Origin: CAYPNF01 sp964411985
GTDB taxonomy: Bacteria; Verrucomicrobiota; Verrucomicrobiia; Limisphaerales; J093
Direction: 5' to 3'
Length of the DNA: 64,000 nt
Assembly (NCBI GenBank): GCA_964411985.1
Contig: CAYPNF010000003.1
Span: forward strand, 124,001 to 188,000
This document shows positions 31,995-42,100 of the stretch, one piece after another. A program made the translations under genes and the position numbers. Each line of letters opens with the position of its first letter. The stretch's first letter is position 1. Below the pieces are notes generated by a model. That model searched no databases. It saw only the letters and a program-made list of their open reading frames with translations, and was not told the DNA's origin.

Positions 31995-32510
31995 CTAATC
32001 ACCCAGCACGAGATTCTCGGCCCGGAAATCGCCCACCGTCAGGGTGAGCTTGTCACCCTTCTTTGCCGCTTTTCCGGGGTTGGTAAAGAGGGTAATGTAG
32101 ACTTTTCCGGCAACCAGTTTCTCACCCGTCCCACGCAACTGACCGACCTTAGGCATACTCGGCACATGCAGGCGCGCGCCAGTGTCCTGATCGATCAGTA
32201 GCGGTTTGGCCTTGGGATCCGCCAGGACGAGGGCCTTCTCGGGGTCAGTGACCCGGTAACGGAAGTCAATGATATTACCGTTGCCGGAAAGCCGGAAAGC
32301 GGTGATCTGGATGCCCCATTTCTTCTCGCACTCCTCCGTTCCCAACTGCGCGCCCGTCGAGGAGATAGGCGAAGTGGCTTTCGCACAGCAATCCGTGTCC
32401 ATGCCGTAAGTGGACACCGACGCGACCCAGAGCCCCATCGCCAAACTGAGTGCCCTGACCGGCCGTCGACCGGCCAGGGCAACTGCCTCTGTTCTGAAGT
32501 AGGATGTCAT
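31995..32510 (-). CDS. exported protein, paralogue of the gene at 31310
   Basis: A 171-residue protein with a signal segment (LSLAMGLWVASVSTYG), a short Cys-bearing stretch (DTDCCAK, ECEKK) and the same 105-residue domain as its neighbour: KKWGIQITAFRL, IIDFRYRVTDPEKA, LLIDQDTGARLHVP, KLVAGKVYITLFTNPG, KKGDKLTLTVGDF. The pair arose by tandem duplication, with different membrane attachment. The Cys in the N-terminal part are absent from the paralogue. It lies 26 bases after the third oxidase-like gene. Confidence 0.75.
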   Translation of the reverse strand: MTSYFRTEAVALAGRRPVRALSLAMGLWVASVSTYGMDTDCCAKATSPISSTGAQLGTEECEKKWGIQITAFRLSGNGNIIDFRYRVTDPEKALVLADPKAKPLLIDQDTGARLHVPSMPKVGQLRGTGEKLVAGKVYITLFTNPGKAAKKGDKLTLTVGDFRAENLVLGD

Positions 32511-32535
32511 CGCGGTATTTGGATCAGGTTCGCCA

Positions 32536-34536
32536 CTACTGGCCGCGGACCTCCAGCACGCAGGTGCCAGCGGTCAACCCGGTTGGACTGCTGATACCTT
32601 CAGTGTAGGACGCAATCGCCCCAGTCTGCTTGTAGTAGTGGTAACCCGCTGTGACGGTGTTGAGAATGGGGAGCACATAGCGATAGTAGTGGGTCTGAGT
32701 CGCGGTATCCCGGTAAACGTGGGTGTCACCATTCACATTGCTGCCCTGAGAGGTGACACAGAACAGTAGGCTGTTGGCCCGAGTAGTCGTGACCGCGACC
32801 GAAGGAGCAGACTGCCCGGTCGCGGAGTTGAGGGCACCGGCGAGGGTTGATTCCTGGTTCTGCACCACGTAGCATACGCTCGATTGGGCTACTAGCGCTC
32901 CGAGAACACGCCATTCGCTAGAGACCGATATGCTGCCGCCGGAGGCAAAAGTCGCAGTCCAGATTTCAGCATTGCCAGCCGCCGGCTGCGCGTCCACACG
33001 CTTAGTCCAGGTCAATGGGGGAGAGCTCGATACCGTTGCAGCCGTGCTAGATCGGGATTGGGTGGTTAAAACCAGGAGCGCTCCGGCGGGAACACCCGTG
33101 AGCGCATGTGTCCTGCCCGATGCTCCGCCACCGGCAGCAGCCGATTGCGGGTCGAAGGACGCGATCGTGACAGGAGGAGGCGGGTTCACCGTCAAGGCCA
33201 CGCTCACCGATTTCGGGCTGCCTGTGGCCGCAGCGTCGCTAATGTCAATGGTCCGATTGTAAGTGCCAACGGCTAATCCGGCGATGTTCACAGTCGCGTT
33301 CAGGTTGCCGTCACCATTCCCGCTGGGGGGCGCCACGCTCAACCACGCAGGGCCAGTCCCGCCGACCGTGGCACTCCAGTTCAGGGAACCGCCTCCCCCG
33401 TTCACTATCGCGACCGTCTGCGAAGCCGGGTTGGCTCCTCCAGCAGTCGCAGAGAAGTTTAGCACCAGCGGGTTCACCCCAAGGTCTGGCGGGGTTACGA
33501 CTCCCGGGTTCACTGCCCAGGACCGAATCATGCCGCCATTGGGCTGCGTGCCATTCGAGCGGCCCAACCGGTCAAAGAGGCGATAGCTTCCTTCCACGGT
33601 AGGAGTGTAAGTGAAATCGATGGACTTCATGGCCGGGACCGCCAGCCCATAGAGATTCTTGGGGAACGGATACGGGCTACCATCCTCCGCGATCACTTTG
33701 AGGTAGTTTCCCGCAGCCGAGGGGAAGGGTCCACCCAAACTCACGATCCGAGTGTCATTGCAGACGTTAACGATTCGGAACAAAGCCGCTTGCCCGACCT
33801 GACCGGGGTTTGGAAGATCCAGCAAGGAACCTGCAGGATCATGCGCCTGCCCGTTGATCAAGAAATAGCTCGGTTCCGAGCGAATCGTGCTGGTGATCGT
33901 GCCTGCAGGACCGTAAGTGCCGGCCTGAACGGCAGCGTGAAGCGCGGTGTCGATCTCGCTCAGAACCACCGGGACCTCCGTGTTTCGCACGATGCCCGGA
34001 TAGGCCTCGTTGGCGGCCTGGCGCACCGTGACCATGCCGTAGAGCCCCATCTGGACTTGCACAGCCTGGTGGGAGCCGCTGACATAGGGGTAGGTTCCTG
34101 CGTTGAGCGGGCCCACCCATCGATAGAGCCGGGAGGCACCCGGAGCCACTTCGGGAACGAGCGACCGGACGCGGTTCGGGTAGTTTGGATCGTTCGCCGG
34201 GAATTTGACGGGCTGCCCGGCATCCTGGGAACCGTTCAAACCGGGGATGACGAGGGAAACAGGCTCGGTGACATCCACGTTGTAGACTGTGACCTCAAGC
34301 CCATCGGCGAACTGGGTCGGATCCACATTGATTTGGGGACCGGGCACGGTGGCGGGATCGGCGGCGTTGGCGGCGAAGCCCCACATGGGTACGGTCACGC
34401 CATCAGGCATGGTGATGGTCACCTGCTTTGCGTACAGGCTGACACTGAGCGGTGCGGCCCAAGCCCGGCCAGCAGCCAGCAAGGATGCGCCGCAGAGGAC
34501 GGCTAGAGCGGTCTGGCGGATTCTGGGATTCTTCAT
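32536..34536 (-). CDS. multicopper-oxidase-like protein with BACON-type domain
   Basis: A 666-residue exported protein: signal peptide (ending AWA), a cupredoxin-type multicopper-oxidase region (about residues 28-345), a BACON/Ig-like domain (about 355-450, LNFSATAGGANPASQTV) and a Ser/Thr-rich beta domain of about 210 residues. The copper ligands expected in the oxidase are mostly missing: where HCHxxxH should be, the sequence reads GTYPYVSGSHQAVQVQMG. It may be a non-catalytic partner of the two oxidase proteins upstream. It lies 37 bases after 34573 and 26 before the small paralogue pair. Confidence 0.8.
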   Translation of the reverse strand: MKNPRIRQTALAVLCGASLLAAGRAWAAPLSVSLYAKQVTITMPDGVTVPMWGFAANAADPATVPGPQINVDPTQFADGLEVTVYNVDVTEPVSLVIPGLNGSQDAGQPVKFPANDPNYPNRVRSLVPEVAPGASRLYRWVGPLNAGTYPYVSGSHQAVQVQMGLYGMVTVRQAANEAYPGIVRNTEVPVVLSEIDTALHAAVQAGTYGPAGTITSTIRSEPSYFLINGQAHDPAGSLLDLPNPGQVGQAALFRIVNVCNDTRIVSLGGPFPSAAGNYLKVIAEDGSPYPFPKNLYGLAVPAMKSIDFTYTPTVEGSYRLFDRLGRSNGTQPNGGMIRSWAVNPGVVTPPDLGVNPLVLNFSATAGGANPASQTVAIVNGGGGSLNWSATVGGTGPAWLSVAPPSGNGDGNLNATVNIAGLAVGTYNRTIDISDAAATGSPKSVSVALTVNPPPPVTIASFDPQSAAAGGGASGRTHALTGVPAGALLVLTTQSRSSTAATVSSSPPLTWTKRVDAQPAAGNAEIWTATFASGGSISVSSEWRVLGALVAQSSVCYVVQNQESTLAGALNSATGQSAPSVAVTTTRANSLLFCVTSQGSNVNGDTHVYRDTATQTHYYRYVLPILNTVTAGYHYYKQTGAIASYTEGISSPTGLTAGTCVLEVRGQ

Positions 34537-34572
34537 AATTCGTTCCAGTTAGTTTTACGTAGGGGAGAAGTT

Positions 34573-36105
34573 TTAGTTAGCCGCCTTGGTGGCCGAAGCC
34601 TTTCCGTTGACGACCTGGCGTGGGGTAAGCAACTTGACCGGAGCGGCGAAACTCGCAGGGGCCTTGCCCACCTCGGGAGTTGCCGCCGCAGCCGCCGTCC
34701 GTGCGGAAGCGGCCCCTGCGGTTCCCAGCGCAAGCGGTGCCGCAGTTGGCCAGGCTTCCACCAAGGCCAGCGTCAGCATACCGCCGGGGAAGATGTCATT
34801 GTTGACAATCTCTTTCTCCGAGTGGGAGTGCCACAGGAACATGAACCCGTTGTTCGGATTGAACCCACCCTCTCCAGGTGGCAGGATCCCCGGACTCCCG
34901 AGGAAGGGGCTCCCGCCGTACATCATACCGTTAACAATGTTCTGGTCCGCCGGGAGGATGACAGGGAAAGGTTTGAGGTGATCGGCGGGATCCTCGACTA
35001 CCACGCCATCCGGATTCGTCGCCAGAGGGTCCCCAGCCTTGTGACCATAGGGATCCCATCCCAATCCTGCACCGGTCCACGAGAAGATGGTATCAATAGT
35101 TCCTCCCGGGGTGGAAGGAACGGTAAACTCCAAGGCACCCAGATCGGCGCCCGTGCCACCGACGCTCTGAAGTAAACGGCCGTCCTGAGCGATCATGCGC
35201 GCGTGATTGCCATGGTGGTGAAGCGGATGCGGGTCGCTGCCACCCCCGATGACCCGCATTAGGACTTTCTCAGCGGGGTGAAACACGGGGAAGCAGTCGT
35301 ACGGCTGCACCGGCAAGCTAGGATGCCCGAGGGGAAGCATCGTGTCAGGCCCGCAGCGGCCATTCATGAACCAGTAGACGGCGAACCGCTTGCTCATGTC
35401 TATACTCAGCGGCAACCCGGTGGAGGCAACCGTCACGGAGGCAGCCTGCGCAGCTTGAACCTGAACTTCCACGGCGTTGTGAATGGCCTCATCCATGTCC
35501 GACAGTAGGAACAGGATCTCATGGTCGAATGCCGAAGCGGCATCCGTGTAGGCTTTTCGACTTGCGGCAACAGCGGGATTGAACCCGCTTGGCCGCACAA
35601 TAAGAGCCCCCACCATCCCCATCTCGGTCTGAAGATCTGACCGGGTGCCGCTGTGGTACATGTAGGTGCCAGGCTCCGTAGGCGTGAAAGTGTAGGTCAC
35701 AACACCCCCACCTAAGCCGTCCAACTGCGCGGCCCCGGCTTCGATGGTCAACAGGCCGGGTGAAGACCCACTGACACCCACTGCCGTGACCCCGGGCTGT
35801 CCCGGAAACACGATCGACGTCGGAACGGGAAGCTTGTTGTTCAAGGTGACGGTGACCGTCGCGCCCTGGTTGACGATCAGAGTGGGACCGCTGTACTGGG
35901 CGCCACTCGTTCCATAACCCCAGAAATACAAACTATTCCCTTCCGGGGTGCTGAGGTGGCCTGGGGCCGCCACCAGATTGAAGCTGGTGCCGGTGAGTCC
36001 CTCCACCAGATGATTCTGAGCCAAGGTCGTCCCCACCGTGGTTGCGAACAAGATCGCGGTCGCGGCCACGCGGGTGATAAGCGGATTCAACGTCTGCAAC
36101 TTCAT
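34573..36105 (-). CDS. multicopper oxidase-like protein (C-terminal ligand set)
   Basis: A 510-residue exported protein with a strong ribosome site (AAGGA, six bases before the ATG at 36105). A signal peptide precedes cupredoxin domains. Ligand-like motifs: GTYMYHSGTRSDLQTEMGM (degenerate first-half motif, about residue 145), DPHPLHHHGNHARM (about 293, the third HxH box) and WHSHSEKEIVNNDIFPGGM (about 424, resembling the last box of MofA-type manganese oxidases). The first HxHG box is absent here but present in the giant protein encoded just upstream. The C-terminal 60 residues are Ala-rich and low-complexity. Function inferred: part of a surface or periplasmic metal oxidase. Confidence 0.85.
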   Translation of the reverse strand: MKLQTLNPLITRVAATAILFATTVGTTLAQNHLVEGLTGTSFNLVAAPGHLSTPEGNSLYFWGYGTSGAQYSGPTLIVNQGATVTVTLNNKLPVPTSIVFPGQPGVTAVGVSGSSPGLLTIEAGAAQLDGLGGGVVTYTFTPTEPGTYMYHSGTRSDLQTEMGMVGALIVRPSGFNPAVAASRKAYTDAASAFDHEILFLLSDMDEAIHNAVEVQVQAAQAASVTVASTGLPLSIDMSKRFAVYWFMNGRCGPDTMLPLGHPSLPVQPYDCFPVFHPAEKVLMRVIGGGSDPHPLHHHGNHARMIAQDGRLLQSVGGTGADLGALEFTVPSTPGGTIDTIFSWTGAGLGWDPYGHKAGDPLATNPDGVVVEDPADHLKPFPVILPADQNIVNGMMYGGSPFLGSPGILPPGEGGFNPNNGFMFLWHSHSEKEIVNNDIFPGGMLTLALVEAWPTAAPLALGTAGAASARTAAAAATPEVGKAPASFAAPVKLLTPRQVVNGKASATKAAN

Positions 36106-36149
36106 ATTTGTCCTTTGGGTGTGCAATAGCTGCTTCATGGCGTGGTGTA

Positions 36150-39100
36150 TTAGGGAGCGATCACGATTTCGGTCATGATGCCGCCGTAGTCCTGGGTTCC
36201 GTTGGAGAGCATGTTCAAACGGTTACTGAACAGCAGGTAGGTACCCGCAGCCGCAGTCGAAGTGTCGACGATCACGTCGGTGGTTTCGCCACCGCCGATG
36301 GTGATGGAACTCGTATTGTACGCCAAGTTGACTCCGCTGGGACCGCGCAGTAACCGAGCGTCCTTGGCAACAACCCGCATAGGCAAACCGCTCACAGTGA
36401 GGGTTACGAAGTCCGTCTCGGACACATTGGAAAGCCGCAGAAGAACCTTCTGGCCTTTCTTGGCAGTGACCAGTGAGGTAGTCTTCTGCGACGTCACTCC
36501 GTAGTCGTTGGAAGCAGGAGCCGGGAGCGCGCCAGGAACGATGGTGTCGGGATAACCACGACCGTTGAGCAACGGGTAGTCATCGCGCATCATGGCGAAC
36601 GGCAGCGGCTGAACTGCTATGTGGAGATCGTGGAAGTTCTTGTCGAATCCAGTCACTTGCAAGGCCGCTTCCACATCGTACGCGGTCGAGCCGTCGCCGT
36701 CGTTGTAAGCGTAGCCGAGGGGCGCCGTTGCGGAGGGGTTGCCGCCAAGACGAGCCTTGGTGGCGGCCCGAGCCGCAGCGGTAGCTCCGTACCCAGTGTT
36801 GTTCTGCTTCGGGTAGACATACAGATTGCCGATCATACCCATCTGCATATGTTCCGTAGCCTCCACGTGACAGTGGTAGAGATAGGTGCCTGGTTCGACG
36901 ATGCGATAGTAGTACCGCAGGGTTCCTCCCATGGCGACGGAGATGGAAGCCATCGGCTCGCCATCGAAGATGCTGGCGGCCTGGGGAAACCCGTGGAAGT
37001 GCACCGTGTGGGGATCGAACAGGTCAGGACGCATCAACATGCCGACATTTGCCAGATCGAGATAAGCATGTTGCCCTTCCTTGAATACCATCGTAGGCGC
37101 CGAGAGGTTGGCACCCAATAGACCTTCGGTCAGTACTTTGGGACTGATACCTCGAAGGGTCATGTCCACCTCCGTCTGCAACGAGTCAACCAACAGGAGC
37201 AGAGCGCTGCGCACTGCATTGCCGGAGTTTTGGTTGTTAGGGGTGACGAGCTGGTTGGCCAGGGTCGTTAATTGGGCCTTGACCGGGTCGGTGACAGGGA
37301 GAGGAGCGGCCAAGTTGAGCAGTTGCGTTCTGGCCTGGACTCGTCGCGAATTGCCCAGGGTGCCCGTACCCCCGCCATTCAAGAGAGGACCGGTGGTAAT
37401 CGAGGCGATACTGTTGGCTAGGCTACGACGAGCGCTAGCTTTCCCAGTCTCGGTCGTCACGATTTCGGTCACGTCGGAGAAGCCGAACGTGTAGAGGTCG
37501 GTTCCGTCCGCCATCGTCGCCCAACCGTCACCTGCCGAGAGCTGGCGATACGCCACATCGTTATTAGCGACTCCATCGCCGTCACTGTCCACGCCCGGCT
37601 CCGGATCCACGAGGGGGTTGAGCGGGTCGCCCGGCAACGGATTCAAGGAGAGCGGAGCCATAGCGGGTCCGGGAGGAGTTCCCACCCCAGTAGCCAACCC
37701 AGTCGTGGGTGGCGCGGTCCCATCGGGTCCCGGCCCCACCTGATTGACGGTGATCGCCGGAGCCGCGGGCGGGATAATGCTGGTAACACCTGGCACCAAC
37801 TGGTCGGCGCCGATGTCGAATACAGCCGAACGCGTCTGCCCATCGAAATCCCTGGATAAGGCGGATACGCTGGCCAAGTTCAGGCCTGCTCCAATCGCCG
37901 GAGACCCTGCCACGATATGGTAGTTACCCAGGGGCGTACCATTGAGCTTGAAGAGGCTGATGGGCGACGAGCGCACCGAGATGTTATTGCCGGCTTCATC
38001 GATAACCTTCGCGGTGGCAAGGTCGTTGATGTATTGATCCAGGAACAAGGGATTCACCTTCACGTTGTGAGTGGTACCCACGGGGCCGTATCCAACGGTC
38101 CCGGGTGACAACACACAATAGGTGGGGTGCAGTAGCAAGCCTCCGCCCTCGGCGACCTGCAAGTCATTATAGACCCAGCCCGAAGCGGGACCAACAGGGT
38201 CAGGCACCAAACTTCCTCCGGAGGCTGTACTGTACTGGAACGACCGATTGTGAAAGAGGATGTTGTTCTCCAACACCGGGTCACAGTACGCCTGAGAGAT
38301 GGCAGGTGTGCGTGCAGCCATCAGCGCAGTGGAGTGCGTATGGGTCACCAAGCCGGCTCCTTGTGGGGTGGATAAGTCCGGATCGGTCGTGAAAGCCGCG
38401 AGAGCGGTCGCCGTCGAATCGTTCCAGGCAATCGTGTTGTTCTGAATATAGACGCGGGTGGCATCTTGGAGGGAAATGCCACCGCCAGAGTAGCCGGCGA
38501 CGTTGTTCACGATGATGTTGTTGAAGATGTTCAACCGGTACCAATTGTTTTGGTTCCCGCTGGCCTCGACGTCAGCCCCATTGAATCCGGCAGCTCGGAT
38601 GCCACCTCCGTGTCCGGTGCCAGCCAGGTTGCCTTGGATGAGATTGTTGGCGACAGTCACCGATCCAGCACCCTCGCTGAGGCCGGTTCCGGCAGCGATT
38701 TCGCCAGCCAAGAAGATACCAGCACCATCACCACTCACCGCAACCCCACCTGCGGGGACTCCGTAGTAAGTTTCATTGAAGGCAATGACGTTGTTAGCAA
38801 TCAAACCGCCGGGGCTCCGACCCTCGTGCGAGATGCCGCCACCACTGCCCCGCGTGAAGTTCCCCACGATATAGTTGTTTCGAATCCTATAGCCAGACGC
38901 ACCATTGAAGACGCTGACACCGCCACCGCCGGTCACGCCGCCATTCTTGATAATCTGGTTGTACTCGATCGTTATATCCGGATTGTCGTACACGATACCT
39001 GCCTGCGCCTGGTCACCAATGCCGATGCCACCGGAGAGACTCCCCTGATTTCCGGTGATCCGGTTGTTGCTGATGCGCAGGTTGGCCGCTCCGTTCCAAA

Positions 39101-42100
39101 CATTGATACCACCGCCCGCAATGGCTCCCTTGATCATGAAGCCATCGATTCGGGAGGCGCGATTGGCGAAGGCTGCATTTCCAATCACCGTCACTCCCGC
39201 AGCTTCCGTCGCGGTGAAGGGATCGCCCGCGGTAGCATTGCCGTTCAAGATGGTGGAGGCCTTGGCGTGCCAGGCATCCAGGCGTTCCGAGGGATTCGGA
39301 TTCGCATTGATCATGGAGCTCAAGCCCGCTCCCTGCAGCCGCACCGCCTTGTAGAGGATGGGATTCTCGGCGTACTCCCATTGGCTCGGAGGAACAAGGA
39401 TCAAATCGCCAGGGTTCGCGGCGTCGATCACATCCTGAATCGGGGTCGCGAGGGGCTGAACGGAGGGATCGACGGGGGTCACTACCCGCACCGCGTAGGT
39501 GTCCGAATTCGCCCCGCGAGTCAGAGTTATGCCAATCGGGGTGGTTTTGTCGGTATCTCCGCGAGTCACCATCAGCTGCCCTGAGGCACCCGCCGACAGT
39601 GCGCCCTGAATGCGAACCCGAATTCGTGCATCGGTCCATTCCACAATGTTGGCTTCAGCAACCGCCACGCCGTTGATTGTCACCGATCCGCCATCCCCAA
39701 CCGTGTGGGTGCCAAATCCAAAATCCCGAACTATGGTAGGCGGTACGGAAGCCGGCGCTCCGTTGATGTAATTCGGGTTGGGCACCTGCGTGCTCCCCAG
39801 AGAGGTGATGTTCACGACACGAGTCTGAACCCCAGCCCCATCCGTGCCAGCGGGCACATAGGGCCCGGGGTAGGTGAGCGCTCCGATGGGTCCCACGGTG
39901 ACGTCCTTGATGACCGGAGTTCCATCGGTTGGCTCTGTGTCCAACTGCTTATTCGGCCCGCCTACGAAACCGCCGGTCGGCACAATGGGGGTATCCGCGT
40001 AGAGCAATGTTCCAGGGTAGTAGTGAAGGGTCCACGGGGTCGTGGAATAGGATGGGTTATAGTACGGATCGGGTATGCGCCGACCAGGGTTGGCGGGATC
40101 GGGCATGGTGGGATCGTTCAAAGTCAAGGTAAGCATCTGGGGCGCAACGCCGCTCGGGCACGGGGCGGCAACGTTATACGTCGAGGGCAACAACGCCTCG
40201 TAACTCCCGTATTCGTCGCTGTAAGTGCGCGCTATTTCGTGGCCAGCCCAATCGCGGAACGAGATGGGCAGAAAACCCGGGGGAGCCTTTTCACCGTAGA
40301 GCGGCGTGGCGGGATTGAACTCAGCAGTGAGGTCGTTCAGCACGAAGCCCGCTACGCGCGTCCCCTTGGGTACCTCGGTATAGATATGGAAATCAGCGGC
40401 GGCATTCTTGCCGTCGGCTACACGGACCCACTTCATGTCCGCGATCGGACGCTCCTGGCCGGCGAAACTGCATGGTGTTCCCGGAAAGAGACTGAGTTCA
40501 GCCGGGACCAAAAATAGATTCGGATCCGTGCCGGTGCTGCGAACAGCCGGCAGAATTCTTGCCAGAAGAGTGTCGTTCGCATGGTTGGCAGGGGTTCCGA
40601 CCAACTCCGGAGCGAGCAGCAGCTTGCTCGGTTTGTAAGCATCCCCAAACGTGACGTTGAAGCTCTCTTCCGTTTGGATCAGGTACCCACTCGGTGGGCA
40701 GGCTTGAACCACGTACATGCCGGACGCCAGGTAGTCTTTTGAAGGACGCCCTGTCCCCGCTTTGAACTTGGTCAGACCATCAGGGTAATAGGAGCCGAAG
40801 CAGTAGCCACCGTCAAAGACGCCTTCGCGCGTTTGGTTCCAGGTGGCAAAGTTGTCGTTTCCAACGATCGGTTTGCCCAAAACCACCGGTGGATTGGGTT
40901 GGAGTGCGCCGGTTGGCGGACTGTCGTCCCAGCTGTCCGTCCAGGCAATCTGAATGGCGTCACCTGCGTCGAACACGGTGTTTCCGTTGCGATCAACATC
41001 CTCTGGCCCGGGCAGCCCGCCATCACGCCATCCGATGGGATGATTATCGATGTCCGCAAGAGTCACGCCGCCGTCTCCGTCCATATCGTCGATGATCTTG
41101 TCCGCGTTGGCATCACTATAAAGGACCACTTGAACGCGGGGAACCCCGGCTTCCCACGGATCGATGGTGCCGGTGCGAGGATCTTCCTCGGCGCGGGTGG
41201 TGCCGTAGCCAACGATGCCAGCGATGCCACCATTCTCGTTGGGACCGTAGTTAATCTTGCCCCAGTCGATCCTGCTGTTCTGGTTCAGGAACAGATGCAC
41301 GGCTTCCAAGAGGAGTGGTGCAGCTGGGTCCGTGGACAATTCCGTGCGGGAGAGGTTGTTGCCCGTATTTGGGTTTAGAATGGGAGCAGCGAGATTGATC
41401 GTGCCATCTGGGTTGGTCTGGTACTGTGGTTGCGGATTGCGCACACCTTCCGATGGCATTGTCCAGCCATTCTCCGGCGGAATGTCGCCACCTTCATCCA
41501 CTACCGCAGTCATGCCGGTGGGCTTGAAGCGGGCAAAATCGACCTCCGCTACCAACCACTTGAAGAATGGGAAGACCTCGGACATCGCGAACTCACCGAG
41601 ACTGTCGGTCAATGTGGACATGTAGACCGTGCCGTCGCGCCAACGGAGGTTGAGCGTCTGTTGCGCCATCCCTTGATCATTGGGGTCCCTGAATCCATCC
41701 GCATCGTGATCATAGAACACGCTACCCTCATAGGTGCCAAACCACCGAAACGACAGTACATTGCCCAGAGAGTAGGTAGTGTTTGCCGGTTGGTTGGGCA
41801 CCGTGATGGTACGGATCCCAAATAAGGCATCCAACGGCTTGTCCCAACTCACCAGCTGATACGTGCCGGGCGGCACATTGCCAATACTGAAGCTCCCAGT
41901 GTCAGGATCGCACGGGGCAGCATACAACCCGGGTCCGGCTGCGCCGAGGGGGTTCAAGGCGTTCAATCCAACCCACGCTTCCGTGACAGCGGGCCCAACG
42001 CTCGTTTGTGCCCCCTGAGGTGGCCGGGTAAAGTGGTTGTACCTCAGGGTGCCCGTAACAGTGATAGGCCTTGCCGTGGCTGGCAAGCCAGCCAACTTGG

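Noticed and set aside
38466..39584. A 372-codon open frame on the plus strand inside the giant gene
   Set aside because: The opposite strand encodes the beta-helix repeats of the giant protein. The plus-strand product is low-complexity and lacks a start signal.
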